This document shows positions 7,996-15,446 of a DNA stretch of 34,986 nt, piece by piece. Every line of letters starts with the position of its first letter. Position 1 is the first letter of the stretch. The notes under the pieces were generated by a model that saw only the letters and a program-made list of their open reading frames with translations, was not told the origin of the DNA and made no database searches. The position numbers and the translations under genes are program-made. This DNA is from Streptomyces sp. WELS2 (GTDB lineage Bacteria; Actinomycetota; Actinomycetes; Streptomycetales; Streptomycetaceae): the NCBI RefSeq assembly GCF_013870595.1, contig NZ_JACBWZ010000005.1, positions 1 through 34,986 of the forward strand. The letters run 5' to 3'.

Positions 7996-10344
7996 ATGAA
8001 CGCGCCGTACGACGGTGACCGCGGCCAGGGCGCGGCCGGCTCGGGCTACCCCGAGCCGCCGCCCGAGCCCGGCCAGGTGCCGCCGCAGCATGCGGCGGAC
8101 ATGTATCTCCAGGACGCCTACGAGCAGGACCCGTACCGGGCGCACGACCTGGCCGCCCAGGATCCGGTCGCCGAGGCGCTCTACGACCGTGCCGCGCACC
8201 CGCCACCGCCACCGGGCTCGCACGAAGCGCAGCAGCCGCTGTACGCGCCGCCCGCCCAGTCGCCCTACGCGCCCGACCCCCGGGTGTGGGCACAGCCGCC
8301 GGCGCCCGAGCCGGGCGCAGCCGCCACCCAGTACCTGCCGTACGGCGAGGACCCGCGCACGACCCAGTTCGTGGGTGTGGACGACCTGGTCACGCACTCC
8401 GGCGAGGAGTACCACGAGCCGGACGCCTTCGCGCATCTCTTCAAGGACCAGCAGCACAGCGGCGGACACGCGCCGATGGATCCCCCGGCCGCCGCGGGCC
8501 AGTACCCGCAGCAGTACGGCCAGAGCCCGCAGCAGGCCCACGCCTACGCCGGCGGCTACCCGGCCGGTCCGGCCGCGCACGGGTATCCGGCGCGGTCCGC
8601 GGATGCCGCGCCGGCCGTCCCGGCGGACCCCGGGCAGCCGGAGGTTCCCGCGGCCGGTGACAACCCCGCCGGTGCCGTGGCTCCGGTGGCTCCGGTGGCT
8701 CCCGCGAAGAAGGGCGGGAAGGCCGCCGGACTGCTGAAGTCCAGCGCCGTCATGGCGGCGGGCACGATGGTCTCCCGCCTGACCGGTTTCATCCGCTCCG
8801 CGCTGATCGCCGCCGCGCTCGGCCTCGGCTTCCTCGCCGACTCCTTCCAGGTGGCCTACCAGCTGCCGACCATGATCTACATCCTCACCGTCGGCGGCGG
8901 CCTGAACTCCGTGTTCGTGCCCCAGCTCGTGCGCTCCATGAAGGAGGACGAGGATGGCGGCGAGGCCTTCGCCAACCGGCTGCTGACCCTGGTGATGGTC
9001 GCGCTGGCCGCGCTGACCGGGCTCGCGATGTTCGCCGCGCCGCTGCTGGTGCGGCTGCTGGCCAACCCCGTGGCCAGCAACCCCGCGGCCAACGACGTCG
9101 CGGTCACCTTCACCCGCTACTTCCTGCCCTCGATCTTCTTCATGGGCATCCACGTGGTGATGGGGCAGATCCTCAACGCGCGCGGGAAGTTCGGCGCGAT
9201 GATGTGGACCCCGGTCCTGAACAACATCGTCATCATCGTGACGCTCGGCATGTTCATCTGGGTCTACGGCACCGCCGCCAACTCCCACATGGACGTCACC
9301 AGCATCCCGCCGGAGGGCCAGCGGCTCCTCGGCGTCGGTGTGCTGCTCGGCCTGGTCGTCCAGGCGCTGGCGATGATCCCCTACCTGCGAGAGACCGGCT
9401 TCCGGATCCGGCTGCGCTTCGACTGGAGGGGCCACGGCCTGGGCAAGGCCGCGATGCTCGCCAAGTGGACGGTCCTGTTCGTCCTCGCCAACCAGGCGGG
9501 CGCCATGGTGGTGACCCAGCTGTCGACCGCCGCCGGCGCGGACTCCGGCGTCAAGGGCACCGGCTTCGCCGCCTACGCCAACGCCCAGCTGATCTGGGGC
9601 CTGCCGCAGGCCATCATCACCGTGTCCCTGATGGCCGCGCTGCTGCCGCGCATCTCGCGCTCGGCCTCCGAGAACGACACGGGCGCCGTCCGCGACGACA
9701 TCTCCCAGGGTCTGCGCACCACCGCCGTCGCCATCGTGCCCATCGCGTTCGGGTTCGTCTCGCTCGGCGTCCCGATGTGCACGCTGATCTTCGGCTCCGC
9801 CGGCACGGGCGCGGCCACCAACATGGGCTACATGCTGATGGCCTTCGGCCTCGGCCTGATCCCGTACTCCGTGCAGTACGTCGTCCTGCGTGCCTTCTAC
9901 GCGTACGAGGACACCCGCACCCCCTTCTACAACACGGTCATCGTGGCCGCCGTCAACGCCGGCGCCTCGGCCCTGTGCTACTTCGTGCTGCCGGCCCGCT
10001 GGGCGGTCGCGGGCATGGCCGCCGCCTACGGTCTCGCCTATGCCATCGGAGTGGGCGTCGCCTGGCGCCGGCTGCGCAAGCGGCTGGGCGGGGACCTGGA
10101 CGGGTCCCGGGTGATCCGTACGTACGCACGCCTGGGCATCGCCTCGGTACCGGCCGCCCTGCTCAGCGGCGCGGCCTGCTACGGCGTCGGGCACACTCTG
10201 GGCCTGGGTGTCGTCGGCTCCTTCGCCGCGCTGATCGCCGGCGGTGCCGTCCTGTTCGGCGTCTTCTTCGTCGCCGCGCGCCGGATGCGCATCGAGGAAC
10301 TCAACTCGCTCGTCGGTATGGTGCGGGGACGTCTGGGGCGCTGA
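7996..10344 (+). CDS. murJ: Lipid II flippase MurJ (MviN family)
   Basis: A 782-residue integral membrane protein expected to flip lipid II from the cytoplasmic to the outer face of the membrane for peptidoglycan synthesis. The MOP-fold core starts near residue 240 (LLKSSAVMAAGTMVSRLTGF, the usual MurJ opening with its SRLTG motif) and contains many hydrophobic helices to the end. Conserved parts include FVPQLVRSMKED and the LPRISRSASEND region. The first roughly 240 residues are a long soluble tail rich in Pro, Gln, Tyr, Ala and Gly, predicted disordered and cytoplasmic; proteobacterial MurJ lacks it. Start ATG 7996 has a GAGGTGGGG site 7-8 bases upstream. The pseudokinase that is fused to MurJ in mycobacteria is here a separate gene directly downstream. 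Confidence 0.93.
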   Translation: MNAPYDGDRGQGAAGSGYPEPPPEPGQVPPQHAADMYLQDAYEQDPYRAHDLAAQDPVAEALYDRAAHPPPPPGSHEAQQPLYAPPAQSPYAPDPRVWAQPPAPEPGAAATQYLPYGEDPRTTQFVGVDDLVTHSGEEYHEPDAFAHLFKDQQHSGGHAPMDPPAAAGQYPQQYGQSPQQAHAYAGGYPAGPAAHGYPARSADAAPAVPADPGQPEVPAAGDNPAGAVAPVAPVAPAKKGGKAAGLLKSSAVMAAGTMVSRLTGFIRSALIAAALGLGFLADSFQVAYQLPTMIYILTVGGGLNSVFVPQLVRSMKEDEDGGEAFANRLLTLVMVALAALTGLAMFAAPLLVRLLANPVASNPAANDVAVTFTRYFLPSIFFMGIHVVMGQILNARGKFGAMMWTPVLNNIVIIVTLGMFIWVYGTAANSHMDVTSIPPEGQRLLGVGVLLGLVVQALAMIPYLRETGFRIRLRFDWRGHGLGKAAMLAKWTVLFVLANQAGAMVVTQLSTAAGADSGVKGTGFAAYANAQLIWGLPQAIITVSLMAALLPRISRSASENDTGAVRDDISQGLRTTAVAIVPIAFGFVSLGVPMCTLIFGSAGTGAATNMGYMLMAFGLGLIPYSVQYVVLRAFYAYEDTRTPFYNTVIVAAVNAGASALCYFVLPARWAVAGMAAAYGLAYAIGVGVAWRRLRKRLGGDLDGSRVIRTYARLGIASVPAALLSGAACYGVGHTLGLGVVGSFAALIAGGAVLFGVFFVAARRMRIEELNSLVGMVRGRLGR

Positions 10345-10462
10345 GGCGAGGGTAGGCGCACAACCATCGTCCGCCGCCGTGTGTCGTGCATAGCGGCCGA
10401 CTGTGGGCACAATTGGTTTCGGCGTCGGACAGCGTGCAACGGATGGGGAGGCAGGGACGACG

Positions 10463-12184
10463 GTGGCGGAACGGAGCACAGCTGCCGTCGACGTGGCAGA
10501 CAACAGCGGTGAGCAGCCGCTGACCGCCAAGGCGGACCAGTCCACGGCCGACGGGGTGGCCAAGAACCCGGAGCGGGACACGGACAGCGACGAGGCACAG
10601 GGGAGCGGCGGCACCGAGGGTCCCGGACGGAAGGCCTCCACGCCGGAGTTGCACAGCGGTCACAAGCTCGCGAGGCGCTACCGACTGGAGGAGTGCGTCA
10701 CCCGTCTGGACGGGTTCAGCAGCTGGCGTGCGGTCGACGAGAAGCTCCGCCGTGCCGTCGGCGTCCACGTCCTGCCCGCGGACCACGCCCGCGCCCGCTC
10801 CGTCCTCGCCGCCGCCCGTTCCTCCGCGCTCCTCGGCGACCCCCGCTTCGTCCAGGTCCTCGACGCCGTCGAGGAGAACGACCTCGTCTACGTCGTCCAC
10901 GAGTGGCTGCCGGACGCCACCGAGCTGTCCACCCTCCTCACCGGCGGCCCGCTGGAGCCGCACGACGCCTACCAGATGGTCAGCCAGGTCGCCGCGGCCA
11001 TGGCCGCCGCGCACCGGGAAGGCCTCGCCCATCTGCGGCTGAACCCGAACGCCGTCCTGCGCACCTCCACCGGCCAGTGGCGCATCCGCGGCCTCGCCGT
11101 GAACGCGGCACTGCGCGGCATCAGCTCCACCACCCCGCAGCGCGCCGACACCGAGGCGATCGGCGCCCTGCTGTACGCGGCGCTGACCCAGCGCTGGCCG
11201 TACGAGAACGACGCCTACGGTCTGGCCGGCCTGCCCAAGGACATCGGTCTCATCGCCCCGGACCAGGTGCGGGCCGGTGTGCACCGCGGGCTGTCCGAGC
11301 TGTCCATGCGCGCGCTGGTCAACGACGGCGCCACGGCCTCCCGGCACGAGGCGCCGTGCACCACGCCGGAGGAGCTGGTGAAGGCGATCGGCGAGATGCC
11401 GCGCATCCGCCCGCCGGAGCCGGCGTTCACGGCGCCGCCGGACTACCAAGGCACGACCTACCAGCAGGGCAGCTACGGCCGACCGGCGCCGCACGCCGGT
11501 GCCCCCCAGCCCATCGTGCCCCCGCCGCCCCCGTTGCAAAGCCGCACCGGCAAGGCCCTGAAGTGGGCGGTGTCGGCCCTGCTCATCGCCGCGCTGGGCC
11601 TGGGCAGCTGGCAGCTGGCGGACGCCCTGATGGGCCACAACGACAAGTCGGACGACACCAACAAGAGCCAGACCACGGACGGCGGCGGCAAGAACGCCGT
11701 GAAGCCGAAGCCGGTGCCGATAAAGATCCGGAACGGCGAGGAGTTCGTCGCCAAGCCACCCGCCCAGAGCCCCGCCACCGTTGCGAACACCTACGACGGT
11801 GACGCGTCGACGTACTGGAAGACCAAGAGCTTCAACGAGGGCCCCCCGATCGCGCCCTACAAGCCGGGCGTCGGCATCGTGTACGACCTCGGCTCGGCCA
11901 AGAAGGTCCGCACGGCCACCATCGACATGCGCTACGGCGGTGACCACACGACGGTCGAGCTGTACGCCGCGGACTCGTTGACCCCGGCCTCGATGGACTC
12001 CATGACGCAGATCGGCAGCGTGACGACCACGGGCACCACCGCCACGGTGAAGGTGACCAAGCAGATCAAGACGCAGTACGTCCTCGTCTGGCTGACGGCC
12101 GTGCCGAATTCGGGGTACGACTCGGTCCTGTACGCCAGCGCCGGCTACAAGCAGGCCATCGGCGAAGTGAAATTCACGGGCTGA
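10463..12184 (+). CDS. Membrane-anchored pseudokinase (protein kinase-like, MviN-associated)
   Basis: A 573-residue protein in three parts. Residues about 65-330 have a Ser/Thr kinase-like fold without the catalytic signature: there is no glycine-rich loop, the HRD loop reads HLRLNPNAV (no catalytic Asp), and IRGLAV stands where DFG should be. A Pro-rich linker precedes one membrane helix (about 363-391). The outside C-terminal domain (about 430-573) has YDGDASTYWKT and IVYDLGSAKKVRTATIDMRY, like discoidin or carbohydrate-binding domains. The parts match, in order, the C-terminal half of mycobacterial MviN (Rv3910), whose pseudokinase binds the FHA protein FhaA when phosphorylated. The GTG at 10463 is preferred because GCAGGGA precedes it; an earlier GTG at 10403 is possible. 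It is probably a regulatory scaffold for MurJ. Confidence 0.87.
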   Translation: MAERSTAAVDVADNSGEQPLTAKADQSTADGVAKNPERDTDSDEAQGSGGTEGPGRKASTPELHSGHKLARRYRLEECVTRLDGFSSWRAVDEKLRRAVGVHVLPADHARARSVLAAARSSALLGDPRFVQVLDAVEENDLVYVVHEWLPDATELSTLLTGGPLEPHDAYQMVSQVAAAMAAAHREGLAHLRLNPNAVLRTSTGQWRIRGLAVNAALRGISSTTPQRADTEAIGALLYAALTQRWPYENDAYGLAGLPKDIGLIAPDQVRAGVHRGLSELSMRALVNDGATASRHEAPCTTPEELVKAIGEMPRIRPPEPAFTAPPDYQGTTYQQGSYGRPAPHAGAPQPIVPPPPPLQSRTGKALKWAVSALLIAALGLGSWQLADALMGHNDKSDDTNKSQTTDGGGKNAVKPKPVPIKIRNGEEFVAKPPAQSPATVANTYDGDASTYWKTKSFNEGPPIAPYKPGVGIVYDLGSAKKVRTATIDMRYGGDHTTVELYAADSLTPASMDSMTQIGSVTTTGTTATVKVTKQIKTQYVLVWLTAVPNSGYDSVLYASAGYKQAIGEVKFTG

Positions 12185-12210
12185 CGTCTCACCCGGACCG
12201 GAGGGGGCAG

Positions 12211-12960
12211 ATGGCGGAGGGTGCCGGATACGACGGAGTGGGCGACCGGGACCTGCTCTCCCGCCACGTGGACGGCGACCCGGAGGCCTTCGGCGAGATC
12301 GTGCGGCGGCACCGGGACCGGCTCTGGGCCGTGGCCCTGCGGACGCTGGGCGACCGGGAAGAGGCGGCGGACGCCGTACAGGACGCCCTGGTGTCGGCCT
12401 ACCGGGCCGCCCACACCTTCCGGGGCCAGTCGGCCGTCACGACATGGCTGCACCGGATCACGGTGAACGCCTGCCTGGACCGGGCGCGGAAGGCAGCCTC
12501 CCGCAAGACGGCCCCGGTGGACGACACCGCGCGGCTGGAGCAGCTGCTGGAGCCCCACGAGTCCGCCTCGGCACCGGCCGAGCGCAAGGACGTGCACCGT
12601 CAGCTCCTCGAAGCACTGGGCACCCTTCCCGCGGAACAGCGGGCCGCTCTGGTCCTGGTGGACATGCAGGGCTATCCCGTGGCCGAGGCCGCGCGGATCC
12701 TGGATGTGCCGACGGGGACGGTGAAGAGCCGGTGCGCTCGGGGCCGGGCCAGACTGCTGCCCCTGCTCACGCATCTGCGGCCCGAAGGCGCCGAAGACCC
12801 ACGGCCGGGCGATACCGGGGGCGCAGAGGAAAACGGTTCGGGACGGAACCGGCGGCAAGGGCCATCCGTCCCACCGGCGACGGGGTCACCGAGCGAACAC
12901 TCCAGGGGCGCGGGACCGAGCGATTCAGCCGTAGTGAAGGGCGGAGGTGGGCGAGCGTGA
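12211..12960 (+). CDS. sigM: ECF RNA polymerase sigma factor (SigM-like by position)
   Basis: A 249-residue extracytoplasmic-function sigma factor. Region 2 spans about residues 15-90 (DPEAFGEIVRRHRDRLWAVA, then DREEAADAVQDALVSAYRAA and TWLHRITVNACLDRARK). Region 4 spans about 135-190 (LGTLPAEQRAALVLVDMQGY, then AEAARILDVPTGTVKSR as the helix-turn-helix). The last 55 residues are a low-complexity tail not needed for the sigma fold. The ATG at 12211 has a strong GGAGGGGG site. Its last four bases overlap the anti-sigma start (GTGA), which indicates translational coupling. The order murJ, sigM, anti-sigma, trxB, trxA, parB matches mycobacteria, where the gene is sigM; the symbol is given on that basis and true functional equivalence is untested. 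Confidence 0.9.
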   Translation: MAEGAGYDGVGDRDLLSRHVDGDPEAFGEIVRRHRDRLWAVALRTLGDREEAADAVQDALVSAYRAAHTFRGQSAVTTWLHRITVNACLDRARKAASRKTAPVDDTARLEQLLEPHESASAPAERKDVHRQLLEALGTLPAEQRAALVLVDMQGYPVAEAARILDVPTGTVKSRCARGRARLLPLLTHLRPEGAEDPRPGDTGGAEENGSGRNRRQGPSVPPATGSPSEHSRGAGPSDSAVVKGGGGRA

Positions 12961-13874
12961 CGTCGACGACGGACACGACCGGGCACCCGGACGTCGCGGA
13001 GATCTCCGACCTCACCGAGGGCCTGCTCGCACCGGACCGGGACAGTGCCGTGCGGCGCCACCTGGGGGTGTGCGCCTCGTGCGCGGACGTGTACGCCTCA
13101 CTGGAAGAGATCCGTGGCCTGCTCGGTTCCATGCCGGAGCCGGAGCGCATGCCGGATGACATCGCCGTACGCCTCGACGCCGCCCTCGCCACCGAGGCAG
13201 CGCGGAACGCCGACGCCGAGGACGCCACGGGCGATGTTTCACGTGAAACATCACTCGCCGCGGACCAGCGCGCCGGACGGCCGGCGGATCACTCCGCCGA
13301 CCGCCCCGCAGGGCGCGCCCGTGCGGCGACCGGACCGGGACGCAAAGGCACCGAGCGCGGCCGGCGACGGGGCCGGTTCGTCCTGGGCACGGTTCTCACG
13401 GCCGCGGTCCTGGGCGCCGGCAGCCTGCTGGTGACGTCCCTGTCCGGCACCTCCGACCATCCGTCGGCCCATGGGACACCGACTGCCTCGGCCGGCACCT
13501 TCTCCGGCGACAGTGTGGAGAACCAGGTCCATTCCCTTCTCACCGCGGAGAAGACGCTGCCGCGTGCTGGGGACGGGCCGCGGCAGCACCCGGACGGCGG
13601 GCCGCACTCGTTCGGGTCCACCGAGGGACCGAACACCTTGATCCAGACCGCGGTCCCGGTCCCCGACTGTGTCCGGCAGGCGCTCCGGCAGAGCACCGAC
13701 GTGCTCGGGGCCAAGACGGGAACCTACGCGGGCAGGTCGGCCTATCTCGTCGTGGTGGCCGACGCCCGTGACAGCGCGCGGGTCACGGCCTATGTGGTCG
13801 ACGCGTCCTGCGTACAGCATCAGCCGTCGTCGGCCGGCGAGGTCCTGCTGAAGCGGTCCCTGGCGCGTCCATAG
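12957..13874 (+). CDS. Transmembrane anti-sigma factor with zinc-binding (ZAS/zf-HC2) motif
   Basis: A 305-residue partner of the preceding ECF sigma factor. The N-terminal domain has the HxxxCxxC zinc motif as HLGVCASC (His35, Cys39, Cys42) in the usual helical setting (HPDVAEISDLTEGLL before it). A disordered linker leads to one membrane helix (about 138-160, FVLGTVLTAAVLGAGSLLV). The outside domain (161-305) has just two cysteines, near 238 (PDCVRQAL) and 285 (DASCVQH), which could form a disulfide. The start is the GTG at 12957, overlapping the sigma stop by 4 bases; homology begins there. An exact parS lies inside the linker coding sequence, encoding V94-S-R-E-T98. Expected role: hold the sigma factor at the membrane until an envelope or redox signal releases it. 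Confidence 0.87.
   Translation: MTSTTDTTGHPDVAEISDLTEGLLAPDRDSAVRRHLGVCASCADVYASLEEIRGLLGSMPEPERMPDDIAVRLDAALATEAARNADAEDATGDVSRETSLAADQRAGRPADHSADRPAGRARAATGPGRKGTERGRRRGRFVLGTVLTAAVLGAGSLLVTSLSGTSDHPSAHGTPTASAGTFSGDSVENQVHSLLTAEKTLPRAGDGPRQHPDGGPHSFGSTEGPNTLIQTAVPVPDCVRQALRQSTDVLGAKTGTYAGRSAYLVVVADARDSARVTAYVVDASCVQHQPSSAGEVLLKRSLARP
13236..13249. other. parS: parS site 3, inside the anti-sigma coding sequence
   Basis: This is an exact GTTTCACGTGAAAC at the centre of a 20-bp perfect palindrome (13233-13252). It begins at a first codon position and is translated V-S-R-E-T in the linker between zinc domain and membrane helix. Confidence 0.95.
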
Positions 13875-13929
13875 GCCGTTGGACCACTCCTTCGGACGCT
13901 CCGGGGCAGGCGTGTGCCCGGACACACCG

Positions 13930-13956
13930 GGAATGCACGACCCGTAGGATCCGTTG
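13930..13956 (+). promoter_or_regulatory. SigR-type promoter of trxBA (GGAAT-N18-GTTG)
   Basis: GGAAT at 13930-13934, an 18-base spacer, then GTTG at 13953-13956. This matches the consensus of the thiol-stress sigma factor SigR of Streptomyces, which is known to drive trxBA in S. coelicolor. It lies 70 bp upstream of the trxB start, in the gap after the anti-sigma gene, so trxBA can respond to disulfide stress independently of the upstream operon. Confidence 0.82.
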
Positions 13957-14025
13957 GGTGGGGTGAGAGTCCCGAAAGGGGCTCCGCCGGTCGACTGACG
14001 CAGACCAGAGACGAGGAATCAAGCC

Positions 14026-14994
14026 GTGAGCGATGTCCGTAACGTGATCATCATCGGCTCCGGGCCCGCAGGCTACACGGCGGCGCTGTACACCGCCCGT
14101 GCATCGCTGAAGCCCCTGGTGTTCGAAGGCGCCGTCACCGCGGGCGGTGCGCTGATGAACACCACCGAGGTCGAGAACTTCCCGGGCTTCCGCGACGGCA
14201 TCATGGGGCCGGACCTCATGGACAACATGCGGGCCCAGGCCGAACGCTTCGGTGCCGAACTCGTTCCGGACGACATCGTCTCCGTCGATCTGACCGGTGA
14301 GATCAAGACCGTCACCGACACCGCGGGCACCGTCCACCGGGCGAAGGCCGTCATCGTCACCACCGGCTCCCAGCACCGCAAGCTGGGCCTGCCGAACGAG
14401 GACATGCTCTCGGGCCGTGGTGTCTCCTGGTGCGCCACCTGTGACGGGTTCTTCTTCAAGGAGCACGACATCGCCGTGATCGGCGGCGGGGACACCGCGA
14501 TGGAGGAGGCCACGTTCCTCTCGCGGTTCGCCAAGACGGTCACGATCGTCCACCGCCGGGACACCCTGCGCGCCTCCAAGGCGATGCAGGAGCGCGCCTT
14601 CGGTGACCCGAAGATCAAGTTCGTCTGGGACAGCGAGGTCGCCGAGATCCAGGGTGACCAGAAGCTCTCCGGTCTGAAGCTGCGCAACCTCAAGACCGGC
14701 GAGCTGTCCGAGCTGCCCGTGACGGGCCTGTTCATCGCCATCGGTCACGACCCGCGCACCGAGCTGTTCAAGGGCCAGCTGGACCTGGACGAGGAGGGCT
14801 ACCTGAAGGTCGCCTCGCCGTCCACCCGTACCAACGTGACCGGTGTGTTCGCCGCCGGTGACGTGGTCGACCACACCTACCGCCAGGCGATCACCGCGGC
14901 CGGTACCGGCTGCGCCGCCGCTCTGGACGCCGAGCGCTACCTCGCCGCCCTCGCGGACGAGGAGCAGGCGGAGCCCGAGAAGACGGCTGTCTGA
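14026..14994 (+). CDS. trxB: Thioredoxin reductase (NADPH, FAD)
   Basis: A 322-residue flavoprotein that uses NADPH to reduce thioredoxin. The FAD-binding fold opens with [20 protein letters not shown] (GSGPAG at 11-16). The redox-active pair is in WCATCDG (Cys136 and Cys139). The NADPH fold has [15 protein letters not shown], and the second FAD motif is [16 protein letters not shown] near the C-terminus. Length is normal for the low-molecular-weight bacterial enzyme. The start is the GTG at 14026, with GAGGAA about 8 bases upstream. It is followed 48 bp later by trxA and forms an operon with it, transcribed from the SigR-type promoter at 13930. Confidence 0.97.
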   Translation: MSDVRNVIIIGSGPAGYTAALYTARASLKPLVFEGAVTAGGALMNTTEVENFPGFRDGIMGPDLMDNMRAQAERFGAELVPDDIVSVDLTGEIKTVTDTAGTVHRAKAVIVTTGSQHRKLGLPNEDMLSGRGVSWCATCDGFFFKEHDIAVIGGGDTAMEEATFLSRFAKTVTIVHRRDTLRASKAMQERAFGDPKIKFVWDSEVAEIQGDQKLSGLKLRNLKTGELSELPVTGLFIAIGHDPRTELFKGQLDLDEEGYLKVASPSTRTNVTGVFAAGDVVDHTYRQAITAAGTGCAAALDAERYLAALADEEQAEPEKTAV

Positions 14995-15042
14995 CCTTCC
15001 CCTTTCCCCGCCCCACCGCGTAACCGAGGTAAGGAGCCCACT

Positions 15043-15375
15043 GTGGCCGGCAACGTGAAGACTGTGACCGACGCGACCTTCGAGGAGGAGGTCCTCAAGA
15101 GCGACAAGCCCGTTCTGGTGGACTTCTGGGCCGAATGGTGCGGTCCGTGCCGCATGATCGCCCCGTCCCTGGAGGCGATCGCGGCCGAGCACGGCGACAA
15201 GATCCAGATCGTCAAGCTCAACATCGACGAGAACCCGAACACGGCCGCCAAGTACGGCGTCATGTCCATCCCCACCCTGAACGTCTACCAGGGCGGCGAT
15301 GTCGCCAAGACGATCGTGGGCGCCAAGCCGAAGGCCGCCCTCCTGCGCGACCTGGACGAGTTCATCACGGAGTGA
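15043..15375 (+). CDS. trxA: Thioredoxin
   Basis: A 110-residue disulfide reductase with the canonical active site WCGPC (Cys33 and Cys36) in FWAEWCGPCRMIAPSLE, and the cis-proline loop as VMSIPTLNVYQGGD. It receives electrons from the TrxB encoded just upstream and reduces cytoplasmic protein disulfides. The GTG at 15043 has an AAGGAG site at 15031-15036. The stop codon is separated by a single base from a parS site, and an intrinsic-type hairpin follows at 15392. The next gene converges from the minus strand. Confidence 0.97.
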   Translation: MAGNVKTVTDATFEEEVLKSDKPVLVDFWAEWCGPCRMIAPSLEAIAAEHGDKIQIVKLNIDENPNTAAKYGVMSIPTLNVYQGGDVAKTIVGAKPKAALLRDLDEFITE

Positions 15376-15376
15376 C

Positions 15377-15390
15377 GTTTCACGTGAAAC
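15377..15390. other. parS: parS site 4, one base after the trxA stop
   Basis: This is an exact GTTTCACGTGAAAC between the trxA stop (15373-15375) and the terminator hairpin (15392-15425). The symmetry does not extend beyond the 14-base core. Confidence 0.95.
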
Positions 15391-15391
15391 A

Positions 15392-15425
15392 CAATGGGGC
15401 CAACCCGCTTGGGTTGGCCCCATTG
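15392..15425. terminator. Terminator between convergent trxA and GNAT gene
   Basis: A 15-bp perfect stem, CAATGGGGCCAACCC (15392-15406) with GGGTTGGCCCCATTG (15411-15425), around a GCTT loop. It lies between the stops of trxA and the minus-strand GNAT gene and can act on both transcripts. Confidence 0.85.
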
Positions 15426-15446
15426 CTATAGCGGCCTCTCCTCTTG

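Noticed and set aside
8680-8705. Short tandem repeat (GCTCCGGTG units) in murJ
   Set aside because: It is a simple Pro/Val/Ala repeat in the disordered tail, expected in such low-complexity coding sequence.
5614-10641. A 1,675-codon open frame on the minus strand
   Set aside because: It lies antisense to the DUF6049 gene and murJ, is repetitive in Gly, Arg, Val, Asp and His, and has no recognisable domain. It is an artefact of high G+C, where stop codons are rare in the opposite frame.
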